A DNA stretch of 64,000 bases from Variovorax sp. DXTD-1 (GCF_003984625.1 NZ_RWKH01000002.1:186001-250000), one strand, 5' to 3'; positions 1 through 8,098 are shown, counted from the first letter of the stretch. Numbers and translations are program-made. Notes: generated by a model not told the origin, from the letters alone.

Positions 1-15
1 GCTTAAATCTGCGCC

Positions 16-735
16 ATGGAGACTATTGCAGCGCGTGCATTGGCAGCACGCAAATACGCCAAGATGACTCAGAAGCAGGCCGAAGCCGCTTCGGGCGTCA
101 AGCAGTCGAACATCTCGAAGATCGAACGGGGCGACACCGGCCGCTCGATGGGCCTGCTCGCCCTCGCTCGCGCGTATCGCGTCGACCCCAACTGGCTTGA
201 CACCGGCGACGGCCCCGCTCCATGGGACGAAGTGCAGTTGCGTCCGGCCCGAGACAACGCCAATGAACCTCCCGGCCCGTACCGCGTCACGCGAACGCCG
301 CCCTCGAGCCCTTCATTCAGCCCGGGCACGCCCGGTACGGTGCCGCTCCTTGCCTGGACGCAGGCGGCCACATGGACCGGCGGCGCCGGCCGAAGTCCGA
401 TCGATGCCGAGCGATGGATTCCCTGCGTTGCACATCACAGCGCCGGCAGCACCTATGCATTGCGCGTACGCGGCGACAGCATGACCGCTCCGCACGGTCA
501 CCTGAAGAGCTACCCCGCGGAATCGATCATCTTCGTCGACGCGCTGCGAACAGCGCCCGCGGACGGCGAACGCATCATCGCCAGGCTCGAGTCGAACAAC
601 GAGGTCACGTTCAAGGTCTTCAAGGAAGAAGACGGCCGCCGCTGGCTGCTGCCGTTGAACCCCAGGCACGAGCCGATCCGCATGGCTTTCACCGTGCTCG
701 GCACCGTCATCGGCAAGTGGGAAGACGAAGACTGA
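16..735 (+). CDS. LexA/CI-type phage repressor (XRE HTH + S24 peptidase)
   Basis: A 239-residue protein with an N-terminal XRE-type helix-turn-helix (about residues 5-60, including KQSNISKIERG) and a C-terminal S24/LexA-like self-cleavage domain. The likely nucleophile is the Ser of RVRGDSM; the Lys of EVTFKVF is a plausible partner. Members of this family repress lytic promoters and autocleave when RecA is activated. The gene lies left of attL at 954, so it is not part of the 42-kb prophage described here; it may belong to another prophage or remnant further left. Its start is only 15 bases from the window edge, so its promoter is mostly out of view. A strong terminator follows at 845-873. 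Confidence 0.85.
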   Translation: METIAARALAARKYAKMTQKQAEAASGVKQSNISKIERGDTGRSMGLLALARAYRVDPNWLDTGDGPAPWDEVQLRPARDNANEPPGPYRVTRTPPSSPSFSPGTPGTVPLLAWTQAATWTGGAGRSPIDAERWIPCVAHHSAGSTYALRVRGDSMTAPHGHLKSYPAESIIFVDALRTAPADGERIIARLESNNEVTFKVFKEEDGRRWLLPLNPRHEPIRMAFTVLGTVIGKWEDED

Positions 736-844
736 CGCACGCGCCAGGTCAGGTTGCGTGCAGGTTCGGCGGGCACAGTAGAGGCTCCTTCTCCCCGTGG
801 CCTGCATCCTCTCTGATCCTCCCTCCTCCAGCAGGTCACCTTCC

Positions 845-873
845 AGCCCGCCCTTGTGCGGGCTGTTTTTTTT
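845..873 (+). terminator. Rho-independent terminator after the S24 repressor
   Basis: A 7-bp GC-rich stem (AGCCCGC / GCGGGCT) with a short loop is followed by eight T. It ends plus-strand transcription from the repressor at 16-735. The stretch from 736 to 1117 holds no supported gene: it contains this terminator, the minus-strand terminator at 896-933, attL and integrase-type repeats. Confidence 0.8.
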
Positions 874-895
874 GCCGCGGGCTGCGTGCAGCGCG

Positions 896-933
896 AAAAA
901 CAAAAAGCCTGCCATCTCTCGACAGCAGGCTTT
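896..933 (-). terminator. Probable original terminator of tRNA-Lys, now detached
   Basis: A 9-bp perfect stem (AAAGCCTGC at 904-912 with GCAGGCTTT at 925-933) is followed on the minus strand by TTTTTGTTTTT. It lies about 20 bp beyond the left copy of the tRNA-Lys 3' end and is oriented to stop minus-strand transcription. Before phage insertion it would have sat directly downstream of tRNA-Lys. The assignment to the tRNA is inference from position and direction. Confidence 0.65.
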
Positions 934-953
934 CAATATTCACGCGATTCGGG

Positions 954-998
954 TGGTAGGACGTACTGGATTCGAACCAGTGACCAACGGATTAAAAG
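954..998. repeat. attL: 45-bp copy of the tRNA-Lys 3' end
   Basis: This is identical over 45 bp to 42951-42995 and contains the CCA end, acceptor arm, T-arm and part of the anticodon arm of tRNA-Lys. Identity stops on both sides (953 G versus 42950 C; 999 G versus 42996 T). It is the tRNA fragment left behind at the far end after integration and cannot form a tRNA alone. Confidence 0.95.
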
Positions 999-1043
999 GC
1001 CACCGAGATTCCCAATTCTATCAACCACTTAGGCAAAAAAGTG

Positions 1044-1112
1044 TTCCGCAATTCAGCGGATATCGATGGCCGCAAAGCCAATGCCCGCGCGGGCCTGTTC
1101 TTTTTTGCGGAA
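1044..1112. promoter_or_regulatory. Candidate integrase arm-type sites beside attL
   Basis: The octamer TTCCGCAA occurs at 1044-1051 and its inverse TTGCGGAA at 1105-1112. The longer string GTGTTCCGCAA at 1041-1051 recurs exactly at 42866-42876 near the other end. Paired short repeats flanking both att sites are typical of tyrosine-recombinase arm sites. A GC palindrome followed by six T (1083-1106) lies between the two and could also be a plus-strand terminator. Confidence 0.45.
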
Positions 1113-1117
1113 TATCT

Positions 1118-1354
1118 TTAACCCCCTTCCACCAGCTCCGCAAAGACAGCTTTCCAGTACCAATTCGTGCTCTTGTGATGCGTGGTGCTGGACAGCTTGT
1201 AGGTGATGCGCACGCGGCCGAGGTGGTGGTCGACCTCGGCAAAGCGCTCGGGCGGCTGGCCGGGGCCCGGCTTCGGCAAGCTCATGGACGTGGCCCCTAT
1301 CACGTCGCCCGGAACCTTGGCCAGGATGCCGCTGGATGCGTAGAAATCGGACAT
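1118..1354 (-). CDS. Small hypothetical prophage protein
   Basis: A 78-residue protein starting MSDFYASSGI, with no recognised domain, signal peptide or membrane segment. It is the last minus-strand gene before attL, downstream of the large virion genes, a position where phages often keep accessory genes. The ATG start is the only good one. Function unknown. Confidence 0.5.
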   Translation of the reverse strand: MSDFYASSGILAKVPGDVIGATSMSLPKPGPGQPPERFAEVDHHLGRVRITYKLSSTTHHKSTNWYWKAVFAELVEGG

Positions 1355-1416
1355 GGCGCCAGCATAGCGCGGAGACCCCTTCGCGCCACCTTTCGACTCA
1401 GCTACATTTCAGCCCA

Positions 1417-1542
1417 ATGACCACCTATCTCACCATCAAGCTCATCCTCATCGGCGTGGGCGCGCTCGGGTGGGGCATCTATTGCGGCATCAACGGCCTG
1501 GACTTGTCAGGGCGACCGGAGCAGCGCGAGCCGCGAGACTGA
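1417..1542 (+). CDS. Possible 41-residue membrane peptide
   Basis: A short reading frame starting MTTYLTIKLI. Residues 6-30 form one hydrophobic helix (LILIGVGALGWGIYCGING), followed by a charged tail. It runs opposite to the virion genes and overlaps the end of the large minus-strand gene at 1490 by 53 bp. No clear ribosome-binding site is seen. It could be a small lysogenic membrane protein or chance. Confidence 0.3.
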   Translation: MTTYLTIKLILIGVGALGWGIYCGINGLDLSGRPEQREPRD

Positions 1543-3394
1543 GCGGCGCCGCGGCCACGCTGCGGCCAATCGGACCTTTCGGCTGCATGAGCGCAGCGGC
1601 TCGTTGCGGATCCAGCAACGCCTGCGCGAGCCGCTCCTGGATCTGCGCATTCGCCCCGCCGTAGACCATGTTCAGTGCGCGACCGGCCAGACCTTGGGCT
1701 GCCGGTGAGCCAGACAAGCCACGCCCGACGACCGATTGCAGCAGCCCATCGCTGGCCAGGTTCTGCACGGTGTTCGAACCCACGGCGCGCCCGGCATTGC
1801 TGGCGAGTTGGCTTGCGTTCAGGTCGGCTTGCAGTCGCCGAAGCAAGCCCATTTGATCGGGCGTCAGCTCGCGCGCAAGGTCCGCGCCTTGGTTTTTCAG
1901 AAGGTTGTTCAGCTTGGCGGCCGACAGGATCGCATTGCCCTGCGTGTCGACGGTTCCGGTCTGAAGCGTCCGAAGCACATCGCTCAGCTTCTCCATCTGG
2001 TTGATGGGCTGGCTCTCGCGCGCGTAGGTTTCGAGATACTGGCGCCAGGTGGGTTGAGCGCTGCCGCTCGTGACGCCCCCTGTTTCGGGGCCGACTCGCT
2101 GCGCCAGTGGGCCGATCTCACGAGATCCCGGCAGCGTGGTGCGCCGGCTGGCCGTGTCGATCGCATCGTCGATCAGGCTTTTCACGCCCTTCAACTGGCC
2201 GGCGGCGTAGCGCAGATTCCCCGCCTCGCCTTGCAGCTTCCCACCCAAAACCTCGTTGATGTCCTTGCGGATCGCGTACAGGGCGCGGGCATTCACGGTG
2301 CCGTCAGCAGCAGCCAGGCTGCCGATGCGATTGCGGAATTGGCCGAGCGCCTGCTGCGCGAGCTGCCCGGCGTTGTCGGGATTGGCCAGCATGCCGTCGA
2401 GTTGCGTCAGGATGCCTTCGGCGGCCACATCGCCCGCTCGCTTGAGCACATCGTCGCGCATCGATCCAGTGAGGTCGTCGCGCGCCTGTTTCGCCAAGGA
2501 CATCTTGCCAGGGTTGCCGGCGACATCATCGAGCGCCGCGGTACGCGCTTGGTTCTGCGCAGTCTGGCGCGCGGTGAGCTCGGCGGCATACGTGGGATTC
2601 GTCGCCTGCACCGTCCGGCTCAGGCCAGCCAATCCGGTATCTCCAGCGGCCATAGCTGCAGTGGGCACAGAACCCGGGATCACCTCGCTGGCGCTGGCCA
2701 GCGCGGCGCGCGCGGCGTCAGGATCCGCAGCGAACTCGCGCAGCGCATTGCCCACGATCCGGTCCTGGCCCGCGCCATAGAACGGCCGTGCCACGCCGCC
2801 AATGGCACGGCCCACTTGCCCCAGCCCGCGCACTGCCAGCGGTACAGCAGCGCCGATGGCCGCTCCTGCGCCCGCGTCATCGGGGTTTACGAGCCCGGCC
2901 GTCGCACCGCCGCTGATGGCGCCTCCCGCGGCCCGGGTGGCGAGACCTGCACCCCCAGCGCGTAGGCCGCCGGAGGCGATGGCGTCGCCCAAGGCCACGG
3001 CGCGCGGCGCGGCAGTTGCCACACCGGCAGCCCGCACGCCGGCACCCAACGCACCGCCCACGGGTAGGGTGGCCAGCACTTCGCCGCCCACTTGCCCCAC
3101 CTTGTAGGCGGTGCTGCCCCCGTAGGCGCGGTCAGTTGCTGCCTTGTTCTCCGCGTTTCCCGCGCGAACCTTTTCCGCCTCCGCGTCAGAGAAAACGCCG
3201 GCCAGCAGTTCGGCCGGCTTGTCGATGACGTTCCTCAGGCCGCGCATCAAGCCGACACCGGTGTTTTCAATCACACCACCGCCCTCCCCCGCCGCTGGTG
3301 CGCCGTAGCGTGTCCACGGGCCAGCGGCAGTAGCCTCAGCGCTTGCAGGCTCCGCGCCCGGGCGCCCCTGGTACTTCTCCCACGGGGCGGCCAT
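1490..3394 (-). CDS. Large internal virion / DNA-ejection-type protein
   Basis: A 634-residue Ala/Gly-rich protein. Residues about 105-195 form a long small-residue hydrophobic stretch (GALGAGVRAAGVA and similar) of the kind seen in podovirus ejection proteins that enter the cell envelope. The rest is predicted helical. It overlaps the preceding gene by one base. Large Ala/Gly-rich proteins at the end of the structural cluster are typically internal virion proteins. The family is not identified, and the role is inferred from size, composition and place. Confidence 0.55.
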   Translation of the reverse strand: MAAPWEKYQGRPGAEPASAEATAAGPWTRYGAPAAGEGGGVIENTGVGLMRGLRNVIDKPAELLAGVFSDAEAEKVRAGNAENKAATDRAYGGSTAYKVGQVGGEVLATLPVGGALGAGVRAAGVATAAPRAVALGDAIASGGLRAGGAGLATRAAGGAISGGATAGLVNPDDAGAGAAIGAAVPLAVRGLGQVGRAIGGVARPFYGAGQDRIVGNALREFAADPDAARAALASASEVIPGSVPTAAMAAGDTGLAGLSRTVQATNPTYAAELTARQTAQNQARTAALDDVAGNPGKMSLAKQARDDLTGSMRDDVLKRAGDVAAEGILTQLDGMLANPDNAGQLAQQALGQFRNRIGSLAAADGTVNARALYAIRKDINEVLGGKLQGEAGNLRYAAGQLKGVKSLIDDAIDTASRRTTLPGSREIGPLAQRVGPETGGVTSGSAQPTWRQYLETYARESQPINQMEKLSDVLRTLQTGTVDTQGNAILSAAKLNNLLKNQGADLARELTPDQMGLLRRLQADLNASQLASNAGRAVGSNTVQNLASDGLLQSVVGRGLSGSPAAQGLAGRALNMVYGGANAQIQERLAQALLDPQRAAALMQPKGPIGRSVAAAPLSLAARAAPVALTSPGR

Positions 3395-4929
3395 TACGAC
3401 TTCCTCCAGCTCTTCGGATCGGCAGGGTCTCCCCCGATGAAGGTGTAGCCATCTTCTTGCGCGCCAGCCGCTGGCGGTGGCGGCCGGCCGGCAGCGGCCG
3501 GCGCAGCGGCCGCGCCGCGCACCTGGGCTACGCGCTCTTCAGCCCCCGGCACCTCCGCGAGAATCCCGCGCGTGGCGAGCTCGCGGTTCCTTCGCTTCTG
3601 CTCGATGACCTCCTTGCTGTCGCCCGGCTGCGGGAAGTACTGCTTGTCGCCGCTGGCGAATTCCGTGTCGGCGATCACCGCGCCTGACTCACGGCGCAGC
3701 ACGGCGTTCAGGAAATCTCGCTTCGCTTGGTCGAGCTGCTGCCCCTCTTTCGAGTTTGCCAAGTTGACCACTGCACCAACGCCGTATCCCGTGTTGGCGC
3801 CCGGCGTCGAGAACAGTTTCCCGCCTTTCTCCAGATCGGCCAGGATCTGATTCGAGGCCTGCATGCGCGTGCCGAACAGGAGTGCCTTCCCCTGGCCTTC
3901 GGTCAATGGCTTGCCGCCGCCGGCCTTGGAGGATGGGTCGGCGGGCCCACCCGGAATGAACTCGAGACCAGAGCCATCGGCGCGCATGCGGTAACCAGAC
4001 GGAACCCCGGCGCTGCCGGCACGCGCAGCCTCGATGCCAAGGCGCGCGCGATCGATCGAATTGGACTCCTGCTGGCGCGCATCCGTGATTTGCGCGCGCG
4101 CTGCGAGGCCCTGCTGTTCGAGCGTCGAACGTTGGTTCGCGCCCTGCTCTTTCGTCTGGAGCGCCTGCTGCTGCGCGCGCTGGGCAAGCGGTATCGCCGC
4201 GCCTTCCACCTGCTGCGCGAACACCTGCGCACCATTGCGGCCGGGAGGCGCACCGCGGGCCAGCACCGTCCGCAGTTGCGCCGAGTCGTTGAAGTCGGCG
4301 TTGCGGTCGGGGCCACCGTTGTCGATCACCGAAAGACCGCCCTGCGGCACGCTGGCATTCGATCTCTGCAGATTCGCCAGTTGCGCCTGCGTGTCGGCTG
4401 CGGAGCCCAGGGAATTGGGGCGCGTCGGGTCGCCAGGCGACGAACCGGCGGGCGCGGCGATGTCTGTGCCGCTGTAGCTGCTGCCGGCGCGCGTCACGCC
4501 AGCGGGAAGCCCTGCGGCTTGCGATAGCGGTATAGGCGCAGGGGCGGCGGAAGCTGGTGGCGCGAGCGTGGCCGCCGCGCTGAGGGGGGTCGCGCTCGGT
4601 GGACTCGCGGCTGGCGCCGCGTCAGCAGGCGAACCGGCATAGAGGGTGCTACGCGGGTCCGTCGTTGCGTCGAACCGGCTCGGGACTGGCGGAATTGCGG
4701 ACTGACTCAGTGGCTTCGCGGGCGCGAACTGTCCAGGCGCCGTGGATTGCCAGCCGGTGCGAAGTTGGGCGTCCATGGTGTTGGACCGAAATTGATGGCG
4801 CCCCAGTTGAGGAAAGAACCCCAAGACTGCGCCGCCCCCTTCGGGAGCAGCACCCGCTGGTGGAGGGGGCGCGGATGAGGTTGCGCTCAGCGGGCGCCGG
4901 GGGGCAGTGAGAGGGTATTCGGTCGCCAT
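3394..4929 (-). CDS. Large virion protein, Pro/Ala-rich N-terminus
   Basis: A 511-residue protein. Residues 1-200 are low-complexity Pro/Ala/Ser-rich, residues about 225-300 are Gln-rich and probably coiled coil, and residues 335-450 are mixed alpha/beta. The C-terminus carries GYTFIGGDPADPKSWRK after a proline-rich linker, a short ending I associate with internal proteins of other short-tailed phages. The ribosome-binding site AAAGG lies 7 bases before the ATG. It probably works with the 634-residue neighbour in DNA ejection. Exact function unknown. Confidence 0.55.
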   Translation of the reverse strand: MATEYPLTAPRRPLSATSSAPPPPAGAAPEGGGAVLGFFPQLGRHQFRSNTMDAQLRTGWQSTAPGQFAPAKPLSQSAIPPVPSRFDATTDPRSTLYAGSPADAAPAASPPSATPLSAAATLAPPASAAPAPIPLSQAAGLPAGVTRAGSSYSGTDIAAPAGSSPGDPTRPNSLGSAADTQAQLANLQRSNASVPQGGLSVIDNGGPDRNADFNDSAQLRTVLARGAPPGRNGAQVFAQQVEGAAIPLAQRAQQQALQTKEQGANQRSTLEQQGLAARAQITDARQQESNSIDRARLGIEAARAGSAGVPSGYRMRADGSGLEFIPGGPADPSSKAGGGKPLTEGQGKALLFGTRMQASNQILADLEKGGKLFSTPGANTGYGVGAVVNLANSKEGQQLDQAKRDFLNAVLRRESGAVIADTEFASGDKQYFPQPGDSKEVIEQKRRNRELATRGILAEVPGAEERVAQVRGAAAAPAAAGRPPPPAAGAQEDGYTFIGGDPADPKSWRKS

Positions 4930-5008
4930 GTGTCAGCCTTTCATGTGGCCTGATGTTCGGCCGATGGCGTCACGCGCGCAAACGCTAAGGGGGTGCGCGC
5001 TGGCGCGG

Positions 5009-5590
5009 TCAAGGCGCGACGAAGCCCTGGGCGTTGGCGTAGACCTGCGCCGCCGTAGTGACGCACTGGACGTTCAGGGCGGCATTCGCGGACGACTTCA
5101 GGGGCGACGGGAAGGTGACGGTGACGGACTGACCCGCTCCCACAAAGAAGCGGGCGATGGCTGTCACGCCGTCGAGCAGGAGGACTTCCGTATCGACCGT
5201 GGCCGAGGCGTTCTGGATGGAAGCGCCGGTGAGGTAGTTCCTGACGCCAGCGCCGGCGGCGGTCTTCATCGCAACGGCCGTGGTGTCCACGATGCCGCCG
5301 GCCGCCGCGGCATAGCTCCAGCTCTGGGTGAATGCTGGAAAGCGCGCCAGCAGGGTCGTCCAGTTCTGCAGCCCACGCTTCACGAGCGCGATCAGGCTGA
5401 AGGCGCCAGTATCCGAGGTGGCCGCGGCATCGGCCTTGGCACCTTGCGTCACGTCTGCGCCATCGGCCATGGTGGCAGGAGCGCCGCCGCCGCCCGTGCT
5501 CGCAACAGAGACGACGCGCGCATACGTGCCGTCGCCCATGTCCTTCAGGAGTTCGTCAACGCCGATGCCGGAGGGGATACGCAGGTCCAT
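5009..5590 (-). CDS. Phage structural protein, unknown
   Basis: A 193-residue protein starting MDLRIPSGIGVDELLKDMGD. An in-frame start exists 23 codons earlier, but the ATG at 5590 has GGGAA just upstream and a better sequence context. The N-terminal third has a Gly/Ala-rich segment with GADVTQGAKADAAATSDTG, a phrase I associate with phage virion proteins. The rest looks beta-rich. It lies between the lysis genes and the internal virion proteins. Role unknown; probably virion or tail associated. Confidence 0.55.
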   Translation of the reverse strand: MDLRIPSGIGVDELLKDMGDGTYARVVSVASTGGGGAPATMADGADVTQGAKADAAATSDTGAFSLIALVKRGLQNWTTLLARFPAFTQSWSYAAAAGGIVDTTAVAMKTAAGAGVRNYLTGASIQNASATVDTEVLLLDGVTAIARFFVGAGQSVTVTFPSPLKSSANAALNVQCVTTAAQVYANAQGFVAP

Positions 5591-5660
5591 GATGATTCCC
5601 GAGGTTGTGAACGCTAAGTCGATGGCGGGTATTCCACTGCCACGGCCTTCTGTGCCCAAA

Positions 5661-5672
5661 CCCTACTGGGGG
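5661..5672 (-). promoter_or_regulatory. Repeated leader motif CCCTACTGGGGG, copy A
   Basis: This intergenic copy of a motif is also found at 10246-10256 and 25274-25285, with a weaker form at 17383-17395. Here it lies 71 bp upstream of the start at 5590, farther than the 38-39 bp seen for the others. Read on the minus strand it is CCCCCAGTAGGGTTTGG. Possible late-transcription or leader element; role unknown. Confidence 0.4.
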
Positions 5673-5694
5673 AGCACTCCCACGCGAGCGCGAC

Positions 5695-6273
5695 CTACCG
5701 CGTCAGCCCACGCGCGCCGAAGGCATCAGCCCTGCAGGATGCATACGCCGCGTTTATCTGGTCGGCGTCGTAAGCGTCGGCTTCCTCATCCGCCTCTCGA
5801 TCAGGCGCTGCTGGAAGTAGCCCGGCGGCTTGGGCCCCACCTGCTGCACGATGGTCGGCACCGGCGCCTGGCGCACCTGGGGCGCCACCACCACCGCTCC
5901 CACGTCGGGCATCTTCTGAGGCGCGCTGCAGGCGCTCACGGCGCAGGCGATCACGCAGCTCAGCGAGAGTCGAAAGATTCGTTGCATCGGTTTTCTCCTG
6001 GGCCGCGTGGGCCTCATCGATTCGTTTCTGCTGGGCCAGCACCGAGGCCTGCAAGGTGCGCAGCGTGGCTGCGGCCTCGGCCTTCTGCGCAGTGACGGCG
6101 GCCGACAGGCTGTTGCGTTCGCCACGCGCGGCGTCGCGCTCTGCGCGGGCCTCGTCGCGCTGGTTGGTCACCAAGCCGGCGCGCGTGCGCTCGGCGCACC
6201 CCACGCCCCAGCCGGCCACGGCCAGCGCGAGCAGCAGCCAGATTGCAATGTTGCGGAGGTCTGGCATCGTCAT
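5695..6273 (-). CDS. i-spanin (Rz-like inner-membrane lysis protein)
   Basis: A 192-residue protein with an N-terminal membrane helix (AIWLLLALAVAGWGVGCA) followed by a long charged coiled coil (about residues 30-125) and a low-complexity C-terminus. This is the layout of Rz-type i-spanins, which join an outer-membrane partner to fuse the two membranes in the last lysis step. The chosen ATG overlaps the endolysin stop as ATGA; a second ATG two codons later is possible. The partner o-spanin gene is nested inside in another frame. Much of the C-terminal sequence is probably shaped by that overlap. Confidence 0.82.
   Translation of the reverse strand: MTMPDLRNIAIWLLLALAVAGWGVGCAERTRAGLVTNQRDEARAERDAARGERNSLSAAVTAQKAEAAATLRTLQASVLAQQKRIDEAHAAQEKTDATNLSTLAELRDRLRRERLQRASEDARRGSGGGGAPGAPGAGADHRAAGGAQAAGLLPAAPDREADEEADAYDADQINAAYASCRADAFGARGLTR
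5754..5987 (-). CDS. o-spanin (Rz1-like lipoprotein), nested in the Rz gene
   Basis: A 77-residue lipoprotein precursor. The signal peptide MQRIFRLSLSCVIACAVSAC ends in a lipobox with Cys20 as the lipidated residue. A Pro/Val/Gln-rich mature part follows (PQVRQAPVPTIVQQ), typical of Rz1. AGGAG lies 8 bases before the ATG. The whole gene lies within the i-spanin gene in a different frame on the same strand, the classic lambda Rz/Rz1 layout. It acts in the outer membrane during lysis. Confidence 0.85.
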   Translation of the reverse strand: MQRIFRLSLSCVIACAVSACSAPQKMPDVGAVVVAPQVRQAPVPTIVQQVGPKPPGYFQQRLIERRMRKPTLTTPTR

Positions 6274-6803
6274 GGCCCCCAATGCAGGCACAGCTCTTCG
6301 CCAGTGCCGCGGCGATCTACCAGGCCGTTCAGCGTCACGAGTTCGCCCCGCACGCGGCCTTTCACCCAGCGCGAAAGCTCATCGCAGCCGCCCTCGATGT
6401 CGCCCCGGTTGAACTTCGCGCGCAGCGTAGAGCCGAGCGTCTGTTCGTTCGCGCCGAGGTTGTAGAACCAGTCAATCAGCGCGGCCTGTTGCCACTTGTT
6501 GAGCTGGTCGAAATTGCGGATGTAGCGGCGCGCAGCGGCCTCGGCGATGGCCAGGTGCTTGGCCTCCATGGCACGGCATTCGCCTGCGGTGTAGCGCTTG
6601 GTCGGGATGACCTCGGGCCCGGTGACGCCGCGGCACACCGTCCAGATGCCGCCCGTGTCCCGATACGGCACGGAGAGCACCTCCCCGCTCGGCTGCCGAA
6701 CGGTCGGCCCTTCGCCCTCGTACCAGGCCTGCAGGACCGCAGCGATTGCGAGCGTGCCGCTGGCGCCGGCCACCAGAAGACGCTTGCGAAGGACCGGGTT
6801 CAT
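6270..6803 (-). CDS. Endolysin, GH24 lysozyme with N-terminal SAR-like helix
   Basis: A 177-residue lysozyme. Residues 8-27 form a weakly hydrophobic Gly/Ala-rich helix (LLVAGASGTLAIAAVLQ) typical of signal-anchor-release endolysins. Catalytic candidates are the Glu of WYEGEG, the Asp of PYRDTGG and the Thr of IWTVCRG. The Glu-Asp spacing is longer than in T4 lysozyme because of an insert. WQQAALIDWFYNLGA is a conserved helix of the family. The start at 6803 overlaps the holin stop as ATGA, and the stop overlaps the spanin start. It cleaves peptidoglycan in the periplasm. Confidence 0.88.
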   Translation of the reverse strand: MNPVLRKRLLVAGASGTLAIAAVLQAWYEGEGPTVRQPSGEVLSVPYRDTGGIWTVCRGVTGPEVIPTKRYTAGECRAMEAKHLAIAEAAARRYIRNFDQLNKWQQAALIDWFYNLGANEQTLGSTLRAKFNRGDIEGGCDELSRWVKGRVRGELVTLNGLVDRRGTGEELCLHWGP

Positions 6804-7171
6804 CGCTGCGCCCCCTCGGCGTCGAGCAGCGCCGCGGCGTCGGCGATCTCCTGCGCGGTGTAGACGCGGCGCGGCGGCGGCTTCATGAACCCCCAGCGGG
6901 TCAGGAGCGGCCGGATCGTCTTCTTCCAGAGCCACTCGCCCGCGAGCATCGACGTGTAGATCGCAGCCAGGAACGAAGCGATCGGGCCCCACGGGATGGA
7001 GACCACGAACCAGAACCACCACGGATCAGCGCTGGTCTGCACCAGCGTGGTGGCCACCTGGATTGCCGCGTTCTCCACGGTGTTGGTGTTGGCGCCGACT
7101 GCGGCCGTGATGGCCGTGCCAGCCTTGAGGATCGGCGCGTTGATTTCGGAGATGACGGATTGCGGGTTCAT
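6800..7171 (-). CDS. Putative holin
   Basis: A 123-residue protein with a strongly hydrophobic segment (residues about 51-76, WWFWFVVSIPWGPIASFLAA), a less hydrophobic N-terminal helix and a charged C-terminus. It lies directly upstream of the endolysin with a 4-bp overlap. Size, membrane segments and place fit a holin that times lysis. No specific holin family is recognised. Confidence 0.7.
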   Translation of the reverse strand: MNPQSVISEINAPILKAGTAITAAVGANTNTVENAAIQVATTLVQTSADPWWFWFVVSIPWGPIASFLAAIYTSMLAGEWLWKKTIRPLLTRWGFMKPPPRRVYTAQEIADAAALLDAEGAQR

Positions 7172-8098
7172 TTACAGGATCTCCGAAGGAGGAGCGAGCG
7201 CGTCCAGGCGCGCGGTAAGTGCCATCACGAGCGCACGGAACTCGGTGTTTTCGGCGATCAGTGCCTGCACCTGTAGAACCGTCTGGGCCAGGATGGGCCG
7301 GTCTTCGACGCTCATCGGTCGGGGTGTGCCGTCTTCCAGCGTCGCGTCGGGCGAGCCGTGCACAGCTTTGGGCATGCACGTCAGAAGGTTCTGCGCCGAG
7401 AACCCCCAGTGCTCACCGTTATCCGTAAAGATGCCGATGTCTCTGTAATGGAAGGTCTTCGGACGGATCAGCAGATATGCAGCACGGTCAGGGGTCAGAT
7501 CGAACACGCTGTGCTTGACGCGCTCATCGGAGGTGAGGCTGACCGTGCCCACGTTCGTGCTGTCAACCCACGCTTGAATTGCGCTACCGGTCCAATTCCA
7601 GTTATGGGAGTTTCCGCCGAATGCCCCGCTGACCCCCTGCTTTGCAAAGTAGCCATTGATGCGCGCGGTAGTCTCGCTGGCGATCTGGCCTACAAAGGTC
7701 GTGGCGCCGATGAAGGTCATCGCGCCCGTACTCCAGTTGATCGAAATGGGCGAATTCAGGTAGGTCGCGCCATTGAAACGCGAGAGCACGAAGGCTCCCG
7801 AACTGCTCGCCCCCAATTCAATGACCCAGCGCGTCGAACCGCTGTCCTGACCCAAGATGGCAACGTTGTTGGTCGCCATGCCGTTCACGTTGAGGATGAG
7901 TCCAGCGGTTCCCGTGAGCGGCGCGATGGTGAGGTTTCCCGTCATCGAGTCACCGGCCTTGCTCACAGCTCCGAGATTCGTCCGCGCGTTCGCCGCCGTG
8001 GTCGCGCCCGTGCCGCCGTTCGCTACTGGAACGGTGTCGCCGGTAGCGATCTGGCGAATGCCACCGGAGACGAGAACAAGAGGCTTCTGGTCAGCCAT
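7172..8098 (-). CDS. Tail fibre / receptor-binding protein with S74 chaperone
   Basis: A 308-residue protein. The N-terminal region has VPVANGGTGATTAANARTNL and GDSMTGNLTI, motifs common in tail-fibre shafts. The C-terminus (about residues 205-300) is an intramolecular chaperone of peptidase family S74; the Ser-Asp pair lies in LTSDERVKHSVFDL. Such domains trimerise and fold the fibre, then cut themselves off. The last residues are helical (VLQVQALIAENTEFRALV). It is the distal fibre candidate, next to the lysis genes. Confidence 0.85.
   Translation of the reverse strand: MADQKPLVLVSGGIRQIATGDTVPVANGGTGATTAANARTNLGAVSKAGDSMTGNLTIAPLTGTAGLILNVNGMATNNVAILGQDSGSTRWVIELGASSSGAFVLSRFNGATYLNSPISINWSTGAMTFIGATTFVGQIASETTARINGYFAKQGVSGAFGGNSHNWNWTGSAIQAWVDSTNVGTVSLTSDERVKHSVFDLTPDRAAYLLIRPKTFHYRDIGIFTDNGEHWGFSAQNLLTCMPKAVHGSPDATLEDGTPRPMSVEDRPILAQTVLQVQALIAENTEFRALVMALTARLDALAPPSEIL

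Noticed and set aside
1083..1106. Strong plus-strand terminator near attL
   Set aside because: The GC palindrome has almost no loop and the T-run starts several bases later; it lies among att repeats, so it is only mentioned with those.
1736..2965. Long plus-strand frame of 409 codons across the internal virion protein gene
   Set aside because: Same pattern: antisense frame in high-GC DNA, no domain or ribosome-binding site.
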